Both the position numbers and the translations under genes were made by a program. From assembly GCA_903863885.1 (NCBI GenBank), contig CAIPEB010000630.1, forward strand, positions 1-38,568: DNA of 38,568 bases, written 5' to 3'. How positions within the stretch are numbered: position 1 is the stretch's first letter; each line of letters begins with the position of its first letter. Of the stretch, positions 17,401 through 23,969 are shown piece by piece. Under the pieces are notes generated by a model, which saw nothing but the letters and a program-made list of their open reading frames with translations, was not told the origin of the DNA and did no database searches. This DNA is from an uncultured Planctomycetaceae bacterium (GTDB taxonomy: Bacteria; Planctomycetota; Planctomycetia; Pirellulales; Pirellulaceae).

Positions 17401-18755
17401 ACTCGCACAATCACCTGGCGATGCTGGATCTTTGCGGGCGCAGCGGCGTAAGCGTCTTCTATCTCGCGATGGCCCGTGGTCTGGACGTGCTGCTCGACCA
17501 TCCGAGCGCGGACTTGAATCGTGTCGCGGTAACGGGACTGTCGGGCGGCGGTTGGCAGACAATCATCCTCAGTTCGCTCGATACGCGCGTAAAACTGGCA
17601 GTGCCCGTGGCAGGGCACAGTTCGCTCAAGCAGCGCATACCCAACCGCAGCAGCATCGGCGATCTCGAACAGAATCCGGTCGATCTCGTTTCGATCGCGG
17701 ACTACGCACACCTGACCGCGATGATGGCTCCTCGCCCGACCCTGCTGATCTACAACGCCAAGGACGACTGCTGCTTTGTTGCGGATACCGTGAAGGCCAG
17801 CACGTATGATCCGGTTGTGCCTTTCTTTGAACAGGCAAAGGCTGCGGGTTCGCTGGAATACTACGTCAATCAGGACCCGGGCACTCACAACTACGAGCGG
17901 GACAACCGTCAGCAGTTCTATCGCTTTATCCACAAGCACTTTCTGGCCGGCCAGAACTCGAGCGACGACGAGATGCCGTCCGAGGCGGAAGTGCAGACGG
18001 CCGAAGCTCTGCACGTGCCTCTGCCCGACGGCAACGCGAACTTCCTGTCGCTCGCTGCGAAAGCCGCTGAAACACTTCCCAGGTCGGAGCCGAACGCATC
18101 GCCCGCGTCGCGCCGCGAACGGCTTCGGTCGGTGCTGCGCTGCGGTGAGCTTGCGGCCAAGATCGAGGCGTGTGGTCCGGAGGAATCCGTTGCCGGAAAG
18201 ACGATCACTCGATTGCGCATCGCGATGGGCATGGAGTGGGCTATTCCGGCCGTTGTCATCGGCACGGAATCTTCCTCCCGCGATACGCTGCTTGTTGCCG
18301 ATGGGGGCTTTGCATCCGCGTTTGCCAGGATCGAGGAACTCGTCGCATCCGGCAGTCGCGTGATTGCGATCGATCCGGTGTTGTTCGGTCAGGCCAGACC
18401 GGATGCATCGCTTGCGCAGGACGCCATGATTCTCGGAACGGTCGGCCAGCGTCCGCTGGGAATCCAGGTCGCGCAGATCCTCGCCTCGATCGAAGCGTAT
18501 CGCACGTTGAAGAGCATGCAACGCGTCGATGTCGTGACGGTTGGCCCGCGCAGCGGGCTTGTCGCGCTGTGTTCCGCGGCACTGCGACCGGAGGCGTTCG
18601 GTCGAGTCATGACGGAAGGAATGCCCGACACCCTCAAGGCGTTTCTGCAGCCCGGAGCGAGTTATGACCAGACGCCCGAAGCCTACTGCTTCGGATTGCT
18701 GGAGTGGTTTGACCGCAAAGACCTCGAGCAACTTGCCGCGGCGATGCATCCGTAG
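14412..18755 (+). CDS. Large secreted fusion: sugar-binding-like, alpha/alpha-toroid and carbohydrate-esterase-like modules
   Basis: 1447 residues, ATG 14412 with GAGGTG upstream. A signal peptide is visible (about 1-19, MRALFALLMMFASQASG). Residues about 25-165 (WDFDKSEEGWAAQNQ... FEIDWMELIHEEP) resemble a jelly-roll carbohydrate-binding module. Residues about 480-780 are helical with WGHCAEESWPRHFFSAMPST and STHWRGTCWMGRPVQWVGGV, suggesting an (alpha/alpha)6 toroid of the kind found in glycosidases and lyases; the family is not clear to me. Residues about 860-1175 are an alpha/beta hydrolase of the acetyl-xylan-esterase/dienelactone-hydrolase type: GLSGGG with Ser1044, Asp1118 or Asp1119 (NAKDD) and His1159 (DPGTHNY) form the likely triad. 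Residues 1200-1447 resemble a second hydrolase-like lobe without a nucleophile motif. It could both cleave and deacylate a glycan. The stop codon lies inside a repeat element. Confidence 0.85.
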   Translation: MRALFALLMMFASQASGADAPINPIPRAVLVLDTKRWDFDKSEEGWAAQNQCVVRHEGGSLSVKSQGEDPFLHIPVDMPGGQILIRMKARGTTAGAGIIFWTTDKSPRGEDKTSHFPLTSDGQWHEYETRFTADGRIIDVRLDPGSSPGDFEIDWMELIHEEPHPLTIDRCEQLADRVRFLVTNHRETPLSFAANGAGHDAAGSQTVSVDVPLANKRPLEQASLEITSDGLPPVRRTVFVHNASIQAEWLVQQGNGFQLRIARDGSMARIERGDELLAIVAPLVHRDDKVPSLKLTKEGAVAEFEGDGVRLTVQAANDAIQFSAEGRDEWVGPSVRVMGGLEQGLLAGLEYLGKGEHSSTAIDVETEEHLRFAPDPLKVTMPLMAYVTDKSSIAMTWADMALQPLYATPNYFDNTDDHFMSLRGRKIDATIRVAKGPLEDAIVWAVKQKGLPPVPAPPRTVEEQNKLCLQALSGPLKTDEGWGHCAEESWPRHFFSAMPSTIFRLTGEIPAVPKLVRGGSHVDNDAAFFLTGRAEQWRKEKAREIQGLIAAQLPDGSYRYAGRFRRGHFEDTASGICSHPASILLEYAWLTGDEKARDAGLKTLEFMKRFRTPRGAQTWEVPLHTPDQLASASLVSAYVRGFQLTGNQDYLQCARKWAISGVPFTYLWGRYPIMLYGTPPVYGSTHWRGTCWMGRPVQWVGGVYAYALTKLAPYDKTLDWNQLARGILVTAEQMQYPDGPYAGLLPDAFDIAQQERVPTHINPCALVSLRLVLDGKLDSLAVANDARHRVVSPFPVAIKQGKAIVSGRKGIKYQLLVDGQRIIDVDSQGDDTVQIDPFVEALDRPILKEGEARTQTDMFVQARIPELKMSADAESWQRDAEQLRQRVLDDVIFRGVPDEWRRAKPQVVWDETIATAHGYKLRKFRFEALPGLWIPAVLYEPDRIEGKVPVVLNVNGHAITGKQTPYKQIRCINIAKRGMLALNLEWVGMGQLQGGVYSHNHLAMLDLCGRSGVSVFYLAMARGLDVLLDHPSADLNRVAVTGLSGGGWQTIILSSLDTRVKLAVPVAGHSSLKQRIPNRSSIGDLEQNPVDLVSIADYAHLTAMMAPRPTLLIYNAKDDCCFVADTVKASTYDPVVPFFEQAKAAGSLEYYVNQDPGTHNYERDNRQQFYRFIHKHFLAGQNSSDDEMPSEAEVQTAEALHVPLPDGNANFLSLAAKAAETLPRSEPNASPASRRERLRSVLRCGELAAKIEACGPEESVAGKTITRLRIAMGMEWAIPAVVIGTESSSRDTLLVADGGFASAFARIEELVASGSRVIAIDPVLFGQARPDASLAQDAMILGTVGQRPLGIQVAQILASIEAYRTLKSMQRVDVVTVGPRSGLVALCSAALRPEAFGRVMTEGMPDTLKAFLQPGASYDQTPEAYCFGLLEWFDRKDLEQLAAAMHP

Positions 18756-18926
18756 GGGGTGTCAAGCTCGCCGGAACACACCTTCCATTGCGCAGGACAT
18801 CTTCGGCGAGCGCGGGCACACCAGAATGGCTCTCCCCTTGTGCACGCCGCATTCTGGTGTGCCCTCGCTCGCGGTTACGCCTTCTCGTGAATCAAGCCTT
18901 TGTGCCGCGAGCTTGACACACCCTAC
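18752..18926. mobile_element. 175-base palindromic MITE-like element overlapping a stop codon
   Basis: Terminal inverted repeats of 20 bases, 18752-18771 and 18907-18926, match at 19 of 20 positions (GTAGGGGGTGTCAAGCTCGC against GTAGGGTGTGTCAAGCTCGC). A second, internal inverted repeat of 23 bases (18806-18828 and 18850-18872) matches at 22 of 23, around a 21-base loop. No transposase is encoded, so this is a non-autonomous or palindromic intergenic element. The left repeat contains the TAG stop (18753-18755) of the preceding gene. I could not see a clear target-site duplication. Confidence 0.75.
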
Positions 18927-18945
18927 AAGTGCTGGCCAGAGAATG

Positions 18946-19020
18946 AACCACGGAGGTCACGGAGAGGATGAGTCCTGCGTAGTACTCCGTGTTCCACCCA
19001 TGTTCATCCGTGGCCTCTTC
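18946..19020. repeat. TCCGTG 10-base-period repeat, copy A (with inverted partner)
   Basis: Plus-strand units TCCGTG at 18986 and 19007 are followed by a pyrimidine run (CCTCTT), ending 17 bases from the stop codon of the DUF1559 gene on the minus strand. An inverted CACGGA, 3 bases, CACGGA partner starts near 18948. Confidence 0.65.
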
Positions 19021-19037
19021 CCCGCCAAGACTCCGCG

Positions 19038-20573
19038 TCAAAAATCCGCCGGCAGAACTTGACCGTCGTCGATCATCAAGAGTTTCTGCCAGACGTCAGG
19101 CGCCGTCTTTGACGGAATGAACCGCACGGATCCGTCGCCGAACAGTGTGACAAATCCTTCGGCGGATTGGCCCGCCAGTCCGGCAACGGGGTTCTCTTTC
19201 TGGAAAGGGATGCCTTCCGGTTTGGTCCAGGGAACCGCATGCTGGTCATCTACCTCGAGCACGAGGATTGTGTTCGAGGTGCCGTCGGTGATCTGCTTGA
19301 TTTCAACGCCGTTCTTGGGCGGGAAAGCCGTATGCTCGCCGGTCATTTCGCGGTAGACGGTCTGGCCCTGCCCCTTTCGGGAGCCTGGAGACTTGAATAC
19401 GGCCGGCATTTCGGCAATCAGCGTTCGGTTATGTTCGCTGTCCCACGGTTCGTTCAGATGAAACTTCTCGTACAGCTCTTTCTGATCCAGATACGGCAGG
19501 ATCTGGACCCGCCAGCTCAACAACGGCTTTCCGTTTGCATCAAACGTCGCGCCGGACGGAAACTTTTTCTGTGCATCGTGGAAGATGTGCATTGCCAGGC
19601 CGATCTGCTTCATGTTGTTCATGGACTGGCTGCGGCTGGCACTCTGACGCGCTGCCTCGACCGCCGGGCGGACAGCCGCAACCGCTGCGCCAAGTGTTGC
19701 GTCGGCGGATTCCACATTCAGTACGAGTTGGCTTCCCCTGACTTGCGGCAACAGGGCAGCGAGCAACTTCGCCAGATCGGGATTGCCCTGGCCGCCGGCC
19801 AGTTTCAGGACGATCGGCTGTAATTCCGCCAGTTTCGCACACAACGCGGCTGCGGCGGCCGCATCTTTTGACTGTATCGTGATGTTCAACGACGTCTTGG
19901 GTGGCAGGTCGATGCCGACAGCCAGCCAGATCATTCCCTGCGTGACGATCGTGCTCGGACCGCCGCCGATCTGCGCGGGCAATTCCGGCTGCATTTGTTC
20001 GATGACACGCCGATCGTCGTCGCTCAGCGTCGCTACGACTTGAAGTGCCTTGTCCCCGATTGCGCGAAACGCCTCGGCCAGTTCGGGATGGTCCGCGGGC
20101 GCCAGTTGTTTCAGCCTCGTGATCACGCGCGGTGATGCGACGACGATCGATCCGCGGATCGATTCCGGCTTTCTGTTGGGGGCCCACGAGAGGGCTTCTT
20201 CGAGTGCCTTGATATCGATGCCCGCGGCATCCGGAATCACGATTGCCGGACCTTCCTGCGGCAAATCGCTCAATGAGACAAGCACATAGAGGTCTTTGAC
20301 GCCGGCCTTTTGCAGCGACTGATGTACACGCTGGGCGGTGGCCCGCACCGGTTCGGCTTCGGCCGCCGCGTCGGGCAACAGCTTCGCGAGCTTTTCGGAA
20401 ACAGCGGCGACGTCGATGCGAGTCAGGTCGATGCGTGCCAGGGTGACCCTGCCGCCCTCGAGAAACGGCGAGATGGCTTTAGCGTCATCGACAGCCTTGT
20501 CGGCGCCTCTCAGCGGCGCGCATGCGGCGATCGTTATCAAGAGGGGAATTGCGTTTCGAAACAAACGTCTCAT
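19038..20573 (-). CDS. Secreted protein with C-terminal DUF1559 domain
   Basis: 511 residues from ATG 20573 (GGAG about 9 bases upstream); the frame is open 37 codons earlier without support. A signal peptide is visible (about 1-22, MRRLFRNAIPLLITIAACAP). Residues 25-320 form a long alpha/beta region with a repeated VTLARIDLTRIDV-like layout that I do not recognise. The last 190 residues are DUF1559: MNNMKQIGLAMHIFHDAQKK, PSGATFDANGKPLLSWRVQI, ITDGTSNTILVLEVDD and the final GDGSVRFIP. Typical planctomycete DUF1559 proteins begin with a type IV prepilin-like leader; this one has an ordinary signal peptide and a large unrelated N-terminus, so it is probably not pilin-like. It is 16 bases downstream of the 467-residue gene and probably co-transcribed with it. 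Function unknown. Confidence 0.88.
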   Translation of the reverse strand: MRRLFRNAIPLLITIAACAPLRGADKAVDDAKAISPFLEGGRVTLARIDLTRIDVAAVSEKLAKLLPDAAAEAEPVRATAQRVHQSLQKAGVKDLYVLVSLSDLPQEGPAIVIPDAAGIDIKALEEALSWAPNRKPESIRGSIVVASPRVITRLKQLAPADHPELAEAFRAIGDKALQVVATLSDDDRRVIEQMQPELPAQIGGGPSTIVTQGMIWLAVGIDLPPKTSLNITIQSKDAAAAAALCAKLAELQPIVLKLAGGQGNPDLAKLLAALLPQVRGSQLVLNVESADATLGAAVAAVRPAVEAARQSASRSQSMNNMKQIGLAMHIFHDAQKKFPSGATFDANGKPLLSWRVQILPYLDQKELYEKFHLNEPWDSEHNRTLIAEMPAVFKSPGSRKGQGQTVYREMTGEHTAFPPKNGVEIKQITDGTSNTILVLEVDDQHAVPWTKPEGIPFQKENPVAGLAGQSAEGFVTLFGDGSVRFIPSKTAPDVWQKLLMIDDGQVLPADF

Positions 20574-20589
20574 ATTCGGAATCTCCGTT

Positions 20590-21993
20590 TCAAGGACGAG
20601 CCATTTTGATCTCATAGTTGGACCGTCTGCCGGAGAGTTCGGAGCCCTGCAGGTGCGCCGTGTCTCCCTCGACTCGATATTCAAACGGCTTGTTCGTCGC
20701 CGGATCCAGGGGCACGGTAACGGCGGTTACGTCTGACAACTGCTTGGGCAACTGGCCTTCATGCCCGGCGGCGTGAATTCGCAGTGCTTCGATCACTCGC
20801 AGTTCGGCGATTTGCTGGTCCATTCGAGTAATCCTCGCTCGCACAGCGCCGATTGCCGGAAGCAGCATACTGGCCACCGGCAGCACTTCACGTCCTTCGG
20901 TCGCGGCGGCCCGAAGTTTCGCTTCGGCCGTCGAAAGGCCGGCGGCTCCTTCCGAATCAGGGATGTAAAACCACTTGCAAAGGTCGTCGCGCAGTTCCTC
21001 GAACGTGCGCATCGTGTCGATCAGCACCACCTGGGCCACCGGCATGGCATCGACTTTGTCCTGCGGCATCCCTTGCCCGATCAACCTAGCTTTGGCCCCC
21101 GGGAAACCGCGAAGGCACAGCGCGGTGACGGCTTCGGGGGCGGTGGCCGCGCCGGGCTGATTCGGGGCAGCCAGGGAGAAAATCTTCTGCCAGAATCGCA
21201 CGAGGATCTGCCGCCACTCATCAGGGCTGTGCTGGGCTTTCTCGACGTCGCGCAGTTCGGGGAAGGTGAACACAAGTGCGTTCATCTCCGCCTCGAGCGC
21301 GCGGCGCATATCCACCCACGGGCGCTGCAGCATGGTCAGTGCCCAATAAAGATTCGGGGCGTCAGGCTGCTGAATGAACTGCGTCACCTGCTCGCACATG
21401 ACTGCACTGACCGCGATACCCACAAGCCCGTTGATGATCGTCTCGCCCGCAGCCGCGTGCTGGCCGATTGCAAACCCGGACTGAAGCGACTTGATTGCGT
21501 CGTCAAACTGCCCGCGAGCGATCTGGATCCGGGCCTGTGTTGCCAGCAGGCGGGCGAACTCCCGGGTCTGCTGCAGGTCGGGCAGCAGGATCTCGTAGAA
21601 GGGCTCCTCGCGCAGCGGCAGTTGCCAGTCGCAGTATTCGCACCGCGCCGCCCGCTCCAGGTGGTATCGAACGGTCCTCGGAAGCTGGACGACGTCTCCC
21701 TTGCGAAGTTCGTCGAGCGGAGCCGACCGCAACTTCTCGAACTTCTCGAGCAGCTCTTTGTTGCTGAAAAACGGAATCTGTTCGGCCGTCACTTTGCCGT
21801 AATAGACGGCCGCGTTCTCCTTGATGCGATCCGCGAAGGGGGGCAAAAGCTGATATTTCAGCGCCGGCTTTGCCTCTGCGGCCGGATGAAGGGTCAACCG
21901 CACGACTTGGTCGTCGTCCTGCGCCGCGGCGCAGATGGACGGCACGAGGGCGAGCAGCAGGAAGCACGCCGTTCGAAGGTGAAACGCGATCAT
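20590..21993 (-). CDS. Secreted protein of unknown function, paired with DUF1559 gene
   Basis: 467 residues from ATG 21993, with CGGAG 8 bases upstream. A signal peptide is visible (MIAFHLRTACFLLLALVPSI, cleavage near AAAQ). I do not recognise a catalytic family. The mature part is mostly helical and contains ARCEYCDWQLPLREEPFYEI; CEYC could form a disulfide or bind metal. ARIQIARGQFDDAIKSLQSG is TPR-like. The C-terminus has strands ending ...KPFEYRVEGDTAHLQGSELS. The gene is followed by the DUF1559 gene 16 bases later, and the sulfatase gene lies upstream on the same strand. It may belong to a cell-envelope function shared with the DUF1559 protein; this is only inferred from position. Confidence 0.75.
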   Translation of the reverse strand: MIAFHLRTACFLLLALVPSICAAAQDDDQVVRLTLHPAAEAKPALKYQLLPPFADRIKENAAVYYGKVTAEQIPFFSNKELLEKFEKLRSAPLDELRKGDVVQLPRTVRYHLERAARCEYCDWQLPLREEPFYEILLPDLQQTREFARLLATQARIQIARGQFDDAIKSLQSGFAIGQHAAAGETIINGLVGIAVSAVMCEQVTQFIQQPDAPNLYWALTMLQRPWVDMRRALEAEMNALVFTFPELRDVEKAQHSPDEWRQILVRFWQKIFSLAAPNQPGAATAPEAVTALCLRGFPGAKARLIGQGMPQDKVDAMPVAQVVLIDTMRTFEELRDDLCKWFYIPDSEGAAGLSTAEAKLRAAATEGREVLPVASMLLPAIGAVRARITRMDQQIAELRVIEALRIHAAGHEGQLPKQLSDVTAVTVPLDPATNKPFEYRVEGDTAHLQGSELSGRRSNYEIKMARP

Positions 21994-22136
21994 GAATTTG
22001 CTCCGGAAACTCCAGAACGAAACAGCCCCGTACAAGTCAATCCGCAGAGGCACAGGTTAACCAACGACGATCACCGCCGGCGCGCACGCAGCGACCGAAA
22101 AAAATCCGAATTCGTGCGGAAACCTGCGCGCGGTTC

Positions 22137-22177
22137 TTCATCCATGTTTATCCGGTGTCCATCCGTGGTCTCCTCTT
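22137..22177 (+). repeat. TCCGTG 10-base-period repeat, copy B
   Basis: Units TCCATGTTTA, TCCGGTGTCCA and TCCGTGGTCT are followed by CCTCTT. The copy ends 11 bases from the stop codon of the minus-strand sulfatase gene. Confidence 0.6.
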
Positions 22178-22188
22178 CCCCCCCTTGG

Positions 22189-23958
22189 CTACTGTTTGGG
22201 CGGGGCCTTGCCGCCCATCGTGATGAACTCCTCGCGGCTCAGTTCACCATTCTTGTCGGTGTCGAAGGCGGTCCATCGCTGGGCGGCCTGTTCGGGGTCG
22301 GGTTGATTGACCATGAACTCCTCGCGAGTCAGCTTGCCGTCCTGATTCGCGTCCCGTTTCGCGAACATCGCGGCGCGGTCCTGCGGCGGCTGTTTGCGGG
22401 CGGCCTGTTTGCCGGCAGGGTTCGGTCGGGCCGAGGCAGCAGGCACCGGTGCCGTTTGGGCGGGGAGCAGCTTCGTCAGGGCTTCGACCGTTTCACGCTG
22501 CTCGGCGCGGTTCGCGAGATTGACGGTTTCGTTTCCGTCTTTGATTTCGTCGTACAGTTCCGCTGCGACCGTCTCACCTGTCTTGCGATCTCGCCACAGT
22601 GTCAAGCGATACTGTTCGTTCCGCACGCTGTATCCCATCAGAGTCCGGTTGCCGGCCTGTGCTCCGGCCCGCGGGAATTGACTGATTGCGGGCTTCCGGG
22701 TCGGCAGCGAGGGATTCTCCAGTTGCGGCTTGAGGCTCAATCCGTCGAGGCCGGCGGGAATCGGCAGTCCGCACACGTCGGCGAGCGTCGGATAGACGTC
22801 CAGGAACTCGACTGGCGCCGCGCATCGTCCCTTCATGCCGGGCACGCTGATCAGCAGCGGGACTCGCGTGGCGATCTCGAAGTTTGTGTGCTTGTGCCAC
22901 AGGCCGTGTTCGCCCAGCTGCCAGCCATGGTCGCCCCACAGAACAATGACCGTATTGTCCGAAAGGCCTTCGCGGTCCAGTGCGTCAAGCAGTTTGCCGA
23001 CCTGCGCGTCGAAGTAGCTGACGCACGCGTAGTAACCGTGGCGCAGTTGTTTTGCGAAATCCTCCGGGATCGGGTTGCCCTTGGGAACGTTGGCGTAAGA
23101 GTGCAGTTCTCCGTTGTCGTGTCCGGCATAGATCGGGGCACCGTCGGGAAGCCGGTCTGTCGGTGACCCCGGGATCTTGTCGGTATCATAGAGGTCCCAG
23201 TATTTCTTCGGTGCGACGAAGGGAAGGTGCGGTTTCAGGAAACCGACTGCGAAAAAGAAGGGCTCTTTTCGCTGCTTCAGTTGGGAAAGGCGTCTGACAG
23301 CTTCCGCGGCCGTGTAACCATCGGGCAACTCTTCGTCGGATTTCGGGCTGGCTTCAAACGCGTTTCCCCGAGGACGCTGGCCCGCCTTTGCGCCGGACAA
23401 TGGCTTGTCGTTGTCCTTTGGCATGGCTGCCGCCGAGTATTCCCGAACGCCGGGCCCAACGTTCTTGACGATGCGCTTGGTCCAGTCCACCGGATCGGTA
23501 TCGATCGTCTGGCCACTCGGATACCAATGCGGCTCGCTCCAGGAGCGGCCGTCCTCGAATCCGTGATGATAGATCTTGCTCAGCGCCGAGCAGTAATAGC
23601 CGTTCGCCTTGAAGTGCTGAGGAAGCGTAATCGCGTCGGGCAGCGCGACGCGGAAGTGCGTCTCCAGGTCCCAGACCCGCGTGGCGTCCGGCCGGCGACC
23701 GGTCATCAGCGAACTGCGGGTGGGACTGCACACCGCCTGCTGGCAGTACGCATGTTCGAACACGACGCCGCGGGCCGCGAGCCGGTCTATGTTCGGCGTC
23801 TTGACCACGGTGTTACCGTAACAACCCAATTCCGGACGCAGATCGTCCACTGCAATGAAGAGGACGTTCAACGGCCGGGCCGGCGTCTCGGCGGCGGTTT
23901 GCCGAAGCGAAACTAACATCGTTGCTGCGGCGAAGATGAACGAACAATGCTTTACCAT
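22189..23958 (-). CDS. Sulfatase, iduronate-2-sulfatase-like, with C-terminal EF-hands
   Basis: 589 residues from ATG 23958 (GAGG about 9 bases upstream; a TTG five codons earlier is part of the SD region). A signal peptide covers about residues 1-23. The catalytic motif [14 protein letters not shown] puts the formylglycine precursor at Cys77, and Asp38-Asp39 ([10 protein letters not shown]) bind calcium. [25 protein letters not shown] and [20 protein letters not shown] are as in iduronate-2-sulfatases. It should remove sulfate esters from a polysaccharide in the periplasm or outside. Unusually, the last 60 residues hold two EF-hand-like loops, [12 protein letters not shown] and [12 protein letters not shown]. 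The preceding gene (GH36-like) ends only 11 bases upstream, so the two are co-transcribed, pointing to a sulfated galactose-containing substrate by inference. No sulfatase-activating enzyme lies in the window. Confidence 0.95.
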   Translation of the reverse strand: [589 protein letters not shown]

Positions 23959-23969
23959 TTGATTGTTCC

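Noticed and set aside
15378-18749. Two long antisense frames across the 1447-residue fusion gene
   Set aside because: They are shadows of a gene with clear catalytic motifs; the translations are His/Arg-rich as expected for antisense frames.
20761-23166. 801-codon plus-strand frame across the sulfatase and neighbouring gene
   Set aside because: It spans parts of two well-supported minus-strand genes and their spacer, which real genes rarely do, and shows no motif.
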